Below are positions 1-12,200 of a stretch of DNA of 64,000 bases, piece after piece. The position numbers were made by a program, and so were the translations under genes. Position 1 is the stretch's first letter. Every line of letters begins with the position of its first letter. This DNA is from Beaufortia kweichowensis (Eukaryota; Chordata; Actinopteri; Cypriniformes; Gastromyzontidae). Location of the stretch: NCBI GenBank assembly GCA_019155185.1, contig CM032808.1, forward strand, positions 2,841,492-2,905,491, read 5' to 3'. Below the pieces are notes generated by a model. That model saw only the letters and a program-made list of their open reading frames with translations. It had not been told where the DNA came from and made no database searches.

Positions 1-916
1 CTCCTCAGGTAAATATGCTAGCAGTCTTCCCAAATTACAACGACATAAGCATCCTATAAGGTCTCTCTAAATTACTATTTAATCATTTAATAAACGCATC
101 ACATTCAGTTAAATTATGAATAACATACGTATGTTTTCTGCAGTAAGCTAAATAAATCAGACATTAAAAATGCCTTTACAGTACTGCATTTACAAATAGA
201 TGAATAAGAATAAACTATGCTTATTAAGAAATGATCAAGTAGAAATGACATAATAATGAATTTGTAGTGATGAAACACATACACTTAAATTATGTAGTGT
301 ACATTGTAAGTAGTTACCAAACATGTATAACTTTTAAGTCCAGTTCTTTTGCAGCCTACCTGCATGCCCCATCTGTGTTGCTTTAAAGCACTGTACATTC
401 TTTTACAAAATAAATTATCTATTTGATTTATTTTGTTTGTATAATATATATTTGCTCAAACATTGCTGTTTGTTAGGCTATAGATAATTATTTGATTTTA
501 CATCTAACACAACACAACCAAATTCTTTGTAGTTAAAGTTTATTTTCATTATTATTATTTATTATTATTTATTCATTTTAGATGTTTACATTTGGAAAAG
601 CTGTGCTTCGTGGAGTTCTATTTGTGTTTTAAAATTATTTATAATAAGTGATGTTTACTGTTTAGTGCACTGATGTCATACTCATTTTGGAAAATAAAGT
701 TTATTGTTAATTGTTAAATACCCTGCCTCAATTACATATATTTGTTATATGTCATTATAAGTGTTTGATAACCACAATTGAGTAATCTTTGCAAAAATGT
801 TTATATATCTATTATGTTTTGTATATACTGTATTCTATATACAGTACTAGTCAAAAAGCTTGGACACAACTAATGGGAATGTGTCCTTTTAACTGGTACT
901 GTACTATAACATACAC

Positions 917-1016
917 AAAGAATATCGGCCGATATATCGGTATCGGTACTTTTTTACTCCCTGATATCGGTATCGGCATCGGCCCTCAAAAAACCCATAT
1001 CGGTCGGGCTCTAATA
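917..1016. repeat. Decayed hAT-like fragment with ATCGG-rich palindromic terminus
   Basis: The sequence is dense in the motif CGGCCGATATATCGG and ends in the complement of TAGAGCCCGACCGATA. I associate that terminus with abundant fish hAT-type non-autonomous elements. Only one end is clear and no target-site duplication could be defined, so this is a relic. The family name is not determined. Confidence 0.45.
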
Positions 1017-4000
1017 ACCACACTGTGTACCACAACGTGGTTAATTTGTGTAAGGGAGAAATACACGTTAAGCATTTCCTCCCATTTCACCAGAGAGTTG
1101 TGCATTTATATTTATAGTTTAAATATTTATATTTAGAGTTCGTCAAAGTCACGTACTTCCAAATTATAACCATAGCAATTTAGCAAGAAAAAAATACTAT
1201 ATTAACTTTATATTTATATATTATTTTAGATGCAAAAATTGTAAAAATGTTATTATTAGCAAGCCGAGACTAACTTTTTTTACTACGATCAGCACACTAC
1301 CATTCACAGCTTTGAGTCACTGAGACATTTCGTGTTTAACAGAAAAATGAAATATTTAAGTGAGCACTTTACATTTTAATTGGAGCTGTTAATCAATACA
1401 AATCTATGTTGATATGCTGAATAATTATTTGAATTAACTGAATATACATATTTTTTAATTATTTTGTCCACTTACTAGTTAATAAACAAAACCTGAATTA
1501 AAGGCTGTCTTATGAGCTACAATGTCACAGTTTTTAATTGTGAAGAATCCTCTCAATAAGACATGTTGAGGTGGATTCATCCAGCCGACTGAAACTCATC
1601 CGACAGGAATCCTTTATTTAATCCTACTTAGTGTCATTGAACAGAGTCAGGATGTAATTACTACTGGAATGACTTAATATATAATAGTACTATGGTATTG
1701 TGACTATTTACTTACTGCTATGACAAATGTTTGCTTTTGTTCACTATTTGCTCTGGTTGGGCTTATAAAGTGACTAAAAGTGTTTGCAATTAAACCGCCC
1801 AACATACACTAATGCTTACAACATGACACAGCGGGAGGTGCACATCAACCTACGAGACAAATCACACGAGACTGATGAATTCCAAACAAGAGACAGTAAT
1901 TAAATTTAAAATGAGCAGACATGATTCATGATTCAGAGTGATGATGTCAGTCTAGACTCCACTTCATTTCCAAGATAAAGATATGATTATGGGATCTAAT
2001 AATTATCCAGATCTATTAACAAGATGACTTTACTACATATAAATAACTCTTGGACAGAAGGATTCCTCTAAAGCATGTCATGACTAGTTTTGCCTGAAGC
2101 TTCGCTGATTGTTTACGAAATGTACCAGGGTGCTACCATTTTTGATGACATGACCCATCCACAAACAATGCCTTGGCATACTGGCGACCCAAGCACTTGA
2201 GACACAGATCATACCCCCTAATTAAAAATGATTCAACTTAAATTTGTTTTAATTTTAATTTACGGACATGTGTGGACATATGATGATGAAAAGCAAAGAA
2301 CAGATTTTCATCAGACTTGTGCCAGACCCGAAGTCTTTTTATCAGGATTGTGTCACGAAGCTTTGAGGGAGCGAGTGGTTTCATATGAGTGTCTGTGACT
2401 GAACTCCACCCTGACACAGCTCACATGGAAACAGGAAGAACATCTGTCTGCACTGAAGAGAAACACAATGACAGAAACAAAAGAGATCACTCATTTAAGT
2501 TCAGACATGTCTGACTTTTCATTTATTTGTTATGAACGGTCTTATCTTATTTTGGTTGCATTCCAAATAAAATCAAAAAACTTCATTTCTTAAGGAATTT
2601 AATTCAGTGTATTATCCAAAAATTGGCACTACCATACAGTTCCTTACACTCAATTTGTGGTCAACAAAAACATCAAGAATAGAACCATGGAGAAGCATGC
2701 GCATGTCCATTGCCATTCAAAAGAACATCTTTAGGTTTTTATCTCTTCATGGCAGAAATATGTATGAGGTTAAAAGTCCTGTTAAATACATCTCCTCTGC
2801 CATTGCTGATTAAAAGACTCGTTCTCAAGAATATATCATCATGAATGTAAGCACAACCTAATTATTACCTGTAATGGGGTTGACTTTCTGAGTGAACAGA
2901 TGGTCAGGACAAGAAGGCCATTAGCTTTCACTACCACTTAAAATAAAGACCAAAACAATGAAAGCATACAATTATGGGAAACACATACTCGATCAAGCTT
3001 GATTTTAGCTCGACACAAGAAACACTATTGGAGGCAGGCATGCACAGCAACTGCGTTTATATCAATTTTCTCCTTTGTCTCCTTTCTGGCATGGTGGAAA
3101 ACCTGAAGACAGTACCAGTTTGCTGAGCAACTAAACTGTCAAAATGTTCACATCTAATAAGATGAGATATGTAATTTAATAATTTAAGATACTTCTGATT
3201 TCAGCCTTTTATTAGCTCTTTATTTGGAATACAAATGAACAACAACCAAAATAAGATAAGAACATCTAGACATGACAATACCAATCCATCAAATTGAATG
3301 CAAGACCAGTAGTTCCTCACAGAATTACGGCACCAATCAAAAACTCCAACTCATATGGTTAATAGGAACAATTGATAATGATAACCCCCCCCCAAAAAAA
3401 AACCTCAGTCATGGATGATGCAGTAAACACTGTCAGGTGAGGCAAGGTATGACATCACAGTAGGCATGATAGGCTAAATCTAAGATCTGCGGTCTAGATA
3501 AATGTGACCTTTATCTGAGAGTGTAACCAACACCTCTCCACTAACCACACAGCACTTTATATAGCCATCTGTCAATTATAAAAACCATCAGGCAGATTCT
3601 TAAGTTTGGGTTTCATATACTTAGATTCTCCAGCCTCTATAAAAAATAAGGAAGTGTTCTTCTTTTCACAGTCATAAGACTGTATCACACATTTATTTTC
3701 CAAATCACAGAAATGTCCCCTGCAAAAGAGAAGAGGTAAACACTGCATAGGATGTCAGGGAAAATAAAGCATTGGACTAAGTAATGACTAGGCTAATACA
3801 GAATCAGTACCTTTAAATATCTATAGTAAGTTTCCATAGATTTCCACAGAACTGGACCATTCATCAAAATCTATGAATCCCCCTATCTCTGCATGTTTAC
3901 TGCATAAGCCATTATAAGGGTCAGAGAACTTGAAATACAATTATTGTTTGAAGTCACTGTGTGGTTTCATTTTATGGAGCCTTCTACTAAACATCCCCAT

Positions 4001-4062
4001 TAATATTTAATGCATTTTCATTTTTAAACCCATGTAGTGTACTCCAGCTGGCTAAATCTAAT

Positions 4063-4435
4063 TAGGGCTGCACAATATATCGAAATTATCGGAATATCGC
4101 AAATGTGCATATCGCAATATGCTAATCGCAATGGTTTGCAATAAATGAGTAATTTAATTTTAATACTTAAAATATTGGATTTTAGTCGGGATATATATAC
4201 ATGCATGTACATAATAGTGTTCCGTGCGCATGCTCTGATGCAAGACGGTCAACAAGCCGCAAAGCTTTCATAGCCAGCTGATGCTTTCTTTTCCATAAAA
4301 TGTGAAATGTTGGTTATATAATTTTTTAATTTTAATATAATTTAAATGGTTTTAAGAAAAAAAAACTGTATCACATATCGAATATCGCATTATTTAGCAT
4401 GCTATCGCATTTTGCTTCAATATCATGCAACCCTA
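4063..4435. mobile_element. Non-autonomous hAT-like element (MITE)
   Basis: The ends are terminal inverted repeats: TAGGGCTGCACAATAT on the left and the complement of TAGGGTTGCATGATAT on the right. The interior is rich in ATATCGCAAT-type motifs typical of this fish repeat. The 8 bases on the left (AATCTAAT) and right (ATCCTAAT) agree at 6 of 8 positions, as expected for an old hAT 8-bp target-site duplication. There is no transposase open frame, so it needed a transposase from elsewhere. Confidence 0.6.
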
Positions 4436-4567
4436 ATCCTAATCAAACTGGGCCAAAGTAAGAACTGGACCAGTGTCATTTCTGAGCCAATTCCCCCTCC
4501 ATTTTTACTGTCAACTTTGTATTTATCCCAAAAGCTACTTAATTGGCACTGTCTGGGTACAGAGAAG

Positions 4568-4912
4568 TAGTCGTCCGATATAGATATTTAATGGCCGATG
4601 CTAATATCTGCTTGCATGTCTTGCACTACTGCAAAAAACTCCAAAAACAGATGTCAAAAACAAATATACACATGCTGTAAAACTACTAAAACTTACTGAA
4701 AGATCCTAACATTTTCTCCATAATGAAATTTTAGTTTGGCAGAGAGTTGTCATGAAATTCTCATTCCACGGTAAACTAATCTTTTAAGGAACAAATCGCA
4801 AATCGAAACATTTAGCAGCCAAACATAAAGGTTTAACCTTTGATGCCGATAATTAAACAATTCCAAATATCGGCTGAAATATCGGCCATGGCAATATATC
4901 GGTTTGTCACTA
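4568..4912. repeat. Diverged CCGATAT/ATCGG-bordered DNA repeat
   Basis: It begins near TCGTCCGATATAGATATT and ends near CAATATATCGGTTTGTCACTA, with internal ATATCGGCTGAAATATCGGCC. This resembles the element at 917-1016 and is probably an older, more complete copy of the same kind. Its boundaries are approximate and I saw no convincing target-site duplication. Confidence 0.35.
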
Positions 4913-6949
4913 GTACAGACCTCCCCCCCATAGCACACTCATTGCTCTGCCAAAAAACACCCACCCTGGCATTATCAAATGGATTGGTCCAAAGTGAGTC
5001 TAAGAATCTGTGAGCATTTGGTGGACAATCAATTGTTGTTAAAAACAAAGTACATACAGCATTTAATTTATTATTTATAATTAATTATTATATTATACAG
5101 CAAACAGAAATTTAAAGCCAGGTCTCCAGGTGCCAGACACACCCTGTTTTGCCTGTATTTAACACTGGTAATGTTGTGGATGAACTTCTTTCTCAGAGCA
5201 CCTGTTGTGAACAAAACAGGACAATCTGAGCTCCTGAAAGCACAGAAAATGGCTCAACAAAGCAGCATTACAGTTTATCCAACGAACCTGCGACGCAGCT
5301 GCCTGTTCACAAAACAAACAACTGACAATAACCAAGCCCAAATGCAAATAGTAAGGACCCAATCATTCACCAGCAGTAGTAACAGATCAAAAAGTCCCCA
5401 CCAAACTCAGCAGAGATGGGTGTCTTATAGGGATAATAGACAGGTGGAGATACATTGGAATTTTTTCCACTAACTGACTATATGCTGATATTGTTCCTTA
5501 CCATGCCCAGACATCATCCAGCCTGCCCAGAAAATGCACAAACCACACCCACACAACCAACACAAGCCCGGCCTGAGAGGTCACACCATGAATTATCTAT
5601 GGAGATCAGATATCAGAGACACCCAAGAACAGCAGAAAGGAGAGTGACGTTCAATAGGGGTATGATAGTGTTTATGTTTATGTTGAACGTACACGGAAGC
5701 CTGTAGTGAATGACCTCATGGGCATTTGCAAATGACATTAAGCACATGAAACACTTGATAAAGTATGGGCTACAGAAAAAAACTAAATCGTTTTAGTAAA
5801 GGTTAACTAATTGGTATTTGTATCATACACAAAATGGCATCCTATATTTAAAATAAAAATCCAGAAAGTGTAAACAATCAGAATGCACATTATTTGTATT
5901 GTAAAGTCCAGACTAACAAACGTCTAGAAGCAATCTGAATTATGCAAGAGGCGAAAGAGGTCATTAATCATTACACTGATTATTATAATGTACTGTCTTA
6001 CAGTTTAGCTCACATCACAATCTCTGTTTGTAGCAAGACGTCTGTCCCATACCAAATGCATCATGACATGTGTCTAACCTTAAAAATACCAAAAATCTTC
6101 TGCTTTAATTACTCTCATCATAAAGGTAAACAGGGATTTGCGGTTGTATTGAAAGAATGGTAAAATAACATATTGATCAACTTGTTTAAAAACATATTGT
6201 ACTTTAGCTGGAAAATGTTTTTAGAAATGTGATTATTAGATATTTCATACCGCTGTCTGATCAGGGCACAATTCCCCTATAAAGTTATAAAAAAATTAAA
6301 CCAATCACCATGTCTTTAGTGACAGCAATATGATTATTAGAATAATAAATGACATCACCACATCATGTTTCAAAACTAAAAACTAAAGATTGAACTTAAT
6401 CAATACAGCATGGGTACAGATGACTAATTCATTGTTTGATAAACATGGTACACAACAAACAAAAAGGCAAATATTTAATACAAGCTCACACTAAATAAAA
6501 TGTATATGTTATTATTACATTTTAAATGTAATTTATTAAATAATATTTTACACATGTATCTTTTTACTTATTTAATTGTATGTTAACAACACAATTCTAT
6601 TTAATACTTCAAATTTCAACATGAAATACACATTCTTTACTGTACTCATCTGCCTTATAGAGCATGCTAGAAACCTCTACAAATGCAATTATTGTAGATA
6701 GTATTGTATATAAGAAGATTGTTAATAACACTGTCAATTCTAGTTCAGGTGTGTTTTAATACATATGGTTTTTCATAGCCTACTGTACCTCTATTCATCG
6801 GTATCAACATCTGCCACAGAAACTACACAGAACCAGCAATGTAAACAAAGCCAAAACCGACTACACATGATCAGGCCACAATGACTAAGCTATAACGTAA
6901 AGCAACATAAAACAATTTCTTCAATAAAACAAACACGTATTTAGTATCC

Positions 6950-7340
6950 GCACCTTATCTGAACGGGTGCCTAGGCGATTTCATCCGATCGAAGAACGCA
7001 GCAGGGCGTGGAAATCCGCCACAGACACTGACACTGTTAAAGTATCCACCGTAGAACTCAGTCGATATAAAGTAATTGACGCATAAGTAGACTGTATGTT
7101 TACTTGATATACTACATTAATGTTAAGAGCTCCGGACTGACTGCATGTTCTGCCGGCATGAGCCCACACTGATTGATTGTGTTATGCGAAGACAGCTGAC
7201 ATTGACGTCAGCGTTTCTGCGCCCCAACCAAAGACTATAGATATAAGCAAGACTACGCAGTTGTATTACCATATATTGGGAAGTGTGCCGCTCCATCGAA
7301 GGAAGTGCATTTTAAGTTAGCAGATCTTTGCGCATGCATT
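6950..7340. promoter_or_regulatory. Possible promoter/first-exon region of an unseen gene
   Basis: This patch is GC- and CpG-richer than its surroundings. It carries a perfect palindromic cAMP-response element TGACGTCA at 7203-7210 and an NRF1-like TGCGCATGC near 7330. On the minus strand there is a plausible splice donor near 6950. It could be the start of a gene running left, out of the window. No coding exon was identified, so this is inference from base composition and motifs. Confidence 0.3.
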
Positions 7341-8880
7341 TAAGCTTAAAGACAACATTTATGGTAAATATGTTACTTTTTTGGTCAAAAAAATATGTTG
7401 ATTTATTGTGACCCTAAGTATGCGCGGCTCTTCCCCACTTGAAGAAAATAGGACTTTGTTTGTCTCGTATGACTGAAGTAGCTCACCGGAGACTTTGCAA
7501 AAATTGCCGCCGAGTGCGGAGACTTTCCTTACAGGGCCTTTTCCCAACTCACGCTGTGGGTTGATCTGGAAACATGAGGGGCTTATGTCGCTGCCACTGA
7601 TTGGCCAGATACATCAGAGTCTATTTTATATTTTGTATCTTTTCACTTAGTGTTTTTATTTTATGTTTACCTAAAGTACAATGATACTAAATACTTTACT
7701 TAATTCAAATGTTTTGGGTTTAAGGTGAGGAAATGTCGTAAATCTAAGTTGTCTGGAATGCAGCATAAATCATGTAATTTACTTATTAAATAAATATAAC
7801 AAATATATTAAAATAAACATAATAAAGTATTATTTAAACATACTGTTCCTGGGCAGTGTCTTAGTCGCTAAGCCGTATATCAGCATTATGGTACTCTTTT
7901 GAATTGGGTCTACTAAACTTAAATTTCTAAAACGCTACACTACAACCACTAGATGGAGCGTTGGGATAAAACGTTTACGTAATCCTGCCTTCACGCATTA
8001 TTGCATTACATAATTCTAACGTTTCTAATGGCACTTGTGTTTGGCCAGATTACTGAGTTTGGCTGTGAGGGCCACAGTAAGAAAAACGTCCTCACAAATA
8101 GAGTGAAAATCAAAATTATATCTCACTAATCTAAATCTGCCTAACGTTGCTTTAAATATAATGATCAATTTGTTCTAATAATGTCAACAGTAAATTAGAT
8201 ATATTACTCAATATATTGCTTACATTAAATGCATTACCTACTATAATTATTCAAATGTTTGTTAATAATTAATTAAATTGCTTATTTACTTTAATGTTTT
8301 TTACCATTTAGCTGTTGTTGCCTTTTACAGAAATACAGGATTTTATTTTTTTCACCGGTGTAAATTACATTCTTAATTGCATTACGACCTCCTAATACTT
8401 ATTAGCCTATAAATTAAATAATATTCATTTTGTATTTCATATCTGTATTCAGTATTTTATATAAACATATTTTACATGCTGCAAATGTAGTATGCTGAGT
8501 TCAACAGACGTTTAAGAGAGATTGTAAGACTTTCTTGCTTTTCAATTATTGAAAATGTATACTTAAATGTGTACTTACTTATGTTAAAGCAACAAGTAAC
8601 TTTCATACCAATACAAATCGGTTTTCAAATCTGTCTTCTTTGCAACGTAAGCTTGATTTATTACAATGATTTTGAAATGAAAAGGGTTTTTTTATTAAAG
8701 AACTTAACAACAACGTTAAAGAAAACCAATGACAGAAGATGATTAAAGAACAAAACAAAAGAAAACAAAAAGAAGTTTATTAAAAGTTCGTAGGGGGGAA
8801 AAAAACTTTTATAAAGGTTTGACATTGAAAAATTTTGCCATTCAGGATAATACAATTTACAAAATGTGAATATATATTTT
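7341..8880. other. AT-rich intergenic stretch
   Basis: Nothing was recognised. The stretch is strongly AT-rich with long T and A runs and has no open frame of known family on either strand. Confidence 0.5.
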
Positions 8881-9288
8881 TATTCTGTTGAGCTGTTGGG
8901 TCCGATTAAACCGGCAACGTCTGTTTGACGTCATTTGACTTCAACTTACGTAAAGATGAGCACGTAAACTTTTATTTTATATGGTCAGGGACAGGGACAA
9001 AATTATCGACACTTGTTTTCCTGACAATTATAAAGATTTATTCCAGTCACTCATATGAATCAAAATACTACAAAACACTACTGTTTAATATATATAATGA
9101 AACATAGAAGGTCCGCGTGCGTGGACTCGTCTGTGGTTGGATGGTTAGAGCCCGCCTCCACGCGCGCAGGTGTGTCCATTTACAAGCGCTGATAAACACT
9201 TGTCATGCAACACGCGGAGCTGTACACGCTAACGTTTGTGGACGCGTGACAAAATATTTCACAGGGTAGTGAAATAAACAACATTGGA
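8880..9288 (+). promoter_or_regulatory. Promoter and 5' leader region of patl2
   Basis: The region directly before the first patl2 codon turns GC/CpG-rich at about 9110-9245, in contrast to AT-rich flanks. A perfect CRE palindrome TGACGTCA lies at 8926-8933. No TATA box is obvious. The exact transcription start cannot be read from sequence. Confidence 0.45.
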
Positions 9289-12200
9289 ATGGGTGATTCC
9301 GAACAGCCTGTAAGTAGATCAAGAGGTAGAGTTGAGCGCTTGCACTGATGCAGAAGAGTTCACGTGATGTATAGCCTGTTACGTTTATTCGTGCACATGC
9401 ACTTAATGCTTCCTTTTATATAATACACTTTGGTTTAAAGTTTGCTGTGTTTTAATAGCTGACAAATGACAACACTAAAATTCCACGTGGTCATTATATT
9501 AATATGAGGTGTTTGCTGTTGAGATGCGAGTTTTGCTGGTTGGGATGCAAGCTGTTAAATGATTATTTTGTAAATATTTTAAATATAGTAATAGCTACCC
9601 CTGTACTACATTTAGCCAACTTGTTTGCATAATTTAATTTAAAATATTGTTTTGTTTCTGTCTTGGTCTCAGGAGAAAACGGATGAATCCGTTCCTGATG
9701 CCGTCTGGCCAGAGAATGGAGATCAATGGAGTGACAGAGGAGAAGATGAATGTGGGCTGTTGCAGGAAATGGCAGAAGAAGATGAGGAGATTGATCTCTA
9801 CAACGAGGAGACGTTTGGCTTAGGTTTATGATGATACTATATTTTAACATATTTATTAAGAATCTAACAGAAGGTGGTCTTGATTTTTTTTTTTGTTTAA
9901 TTTGGTTATTATGCAATCTATTATAAAAGTGTTTGATGGTTAGTCATATTTTGGTGTTAAGTGAGGCAAATCGTATGTTATTAGATTTTGTTTGATTTCT
10001 TCACATATTTTTGTACAGCATGTTGTTTTATGTTTTCAATGAACACAGATGCAGGTGTTGATGATCCAGAGGCCGATCCTACGGATCTGCTGCTGTTGTG
10101 TGGCGACAACACCCCAACACTGCCATCTTCACCCCCACCGCCTCCGAGCTCTCCTTCACCTCAAAATTTCCCTTCACCCTGTAGACCTGAACCTACTGTT
10201 CAGTCCCATTCTTCAACGAGCCGGTCTCAGAGAGGAAGAGCCGGTCGCGGGCAGTTGTTTGACGACCCAGCTGTGGTGAAGACTGTGGAGGGTCGCCCCA
10301 GCTTAAAGGTTCACCTGATGTTCTTGTGTCTGGATGTTTTTCCTTTCTACAGCTTGAATGATGTTTTTATTTATTTGTATGTCCTGGATGTTTTCCCAGA
10401 GTATTGATAGTGCCATTGTGGATTGTAGCCTCAGCGCCTACTGGGGGGACCTCAATTCAAATACAGTGTGTAACCATCATTATTATGCAATTATTTTGTT
10501 TTTCATAATGTAGACATCATGTGTTTTTGTAACTGTCTTCCTCACAGTGGATGATTTCATCTAACAGACCATCTGCGGCATCTATACTTCAGGTGCAACT
10601 CTGAAAAATCTGTCTTGCAGCGATACAATGTATCTTTCTGTTTACGATTTTCCTTTGCTCGTCAATCAGGACCAGGCAATAGTTGGAGTGATTGACAGAT
10701 CGGCTCATAGCAGGGTCTCACCTGCATCTCCAAATTTCATGTCTCCCCTGCGACCTTTTTCCACCTCTCGGGGTAGGAGAGGTCAACCTTACGTTGGGTC
10801 CTTCAACCAGAGATGTCGATATGAGGTAGTGAGGTTTGCCTGTTTTAATGAATGAACGGATTATGAGGTTTGAAATTTGTGATGGTTTGTGATGGCCTTA
10901 TTTAACCCGCTGCAGTAGATGTTTACATGCACCAATTTTGGTCAATCTGAATGAATTCAGTCTGCAGATTATGAAAATCCTGTTTATATTTACCCTAAAT
11001 ACTGCCATCCGATTAAAACAATCATTTATGTGTACATTAAATATAAATTAAATACAAATTGTATGCGCAAGCACAGAACGTTTGTGCCAGAAATTAGCGG
11101 AGAAACCAGTGAACATGAAGCCAAACAAGGTAAAAGCCTTATTGGCATTTATGAGAAATTAATGTATAGTTACAAGATGTTTTTTTGCCAAGGCACCAAT
11201 GAGTCCCATGATGCCTAGTTCTCCTTTCCGTCCCCAAAGACTCTTTTCACCCCAGCAACATTACAACCAGGTGACCCATCCTATGTTTCTATTCCAATTT
11301 ATTTAACCTGTTTATTTTCTCCCTCATTCATAATTAAACTTTCCTATGCCAATTTAATACATATTTCATTCTGCATTTTTTTTTTTTTTTTTTTTATAGC
11401 CAAGAAGTTTCATGTCACCTTCCCGCCCTCGTCTCTCTACCCCCGTGCCCCTCACTCCAAAGCTCATGCACTTGCGGTTCGGGACGGACTCCCCCAGACC
11501 TGCTCCATTCTATAGCCCGTCTCCCAATATCATGCAGGGCTTCAGGTTGGTGATTTACCCCTTAATATGACTTGCATTTCATGCAAATGATTGCACATAT
11601 ATCAGGGGGAGATGATTGTTCCAATTAAATGTCTTATAATGGTGCTTCTATATATGCAAAACTCTTCTTTTTTTTTTTTTTTTACTGTGGCTGACAAAGG
11701 TTATTTATATTATATTATCAGGTTATTTGGTTTGTCTGTGTCTTTGATTTAACATAAAAAAATCAACCTTAAGGTCCCTGTTCTAAGAATTTGTTTTTTG
11801 TCATAAATTGATTTGTGTCCATTTTTAGACCTCCAGGTCCTGTCGCTCAGTTCCACCCCCAGCACAAACGGCTTTTAAGTCAAAGACAGCAGAGACCTCA
11901 CAGGTATTTTATTAGAGATAATGGTTGCTTCTTTAATCTCCTATAAATGAAGTGTTCGAGTTGATGTAAATCACAGGAAGCCGATGAGCTGGGACCCCTA
12001 TTCTCAAATCATGTCTGATAAAGAGAAGGAATGGATCATCAGACTGCAAATGATCCAACTGCAGAGTGAGAATCCACATCTGGATGACTACTATTATCAG
12101 GTCTGTATGTACAAACTAGGATTCATAAACTGATTTTTGTATTTTATTAGAAGAAATAGATTAATGAGTGCTACTCTCTTCAGGAATACTATCAGAGGAT

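Larger units (their letters stand above)
1..6900. other. AT-rich non-coding stretch with no recognised gene
   Basis: I find no exon of a known family on either strand. Open frames here are short, start with arbitrary methionines and have no flanking splice pattern. The stretch holds decayed DNA-transposon pieces, listed separately near 917-1016, 4063-4435 and 4568-4912. The rest is unique-looking AT-rich sequence, which could be intergenic or a long first intron of a leftward gene. Basis is inspection only; RNA-seq or a conservation track would decide. Confidence 0.5.

Noticed and set aside
789..1136. 115-codon open frame
   Set aside because: It runs through the ATCGG-rich transposon relic and AT-rich sequence; its low-complexity composition is not protein-like.
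5159..5706. Cluster of open frames of 60-100 codons
   Set aside because: No motif, no codon pattern, overlapping frames on both strands and no splice context; probably chance or an unidentified repeat.
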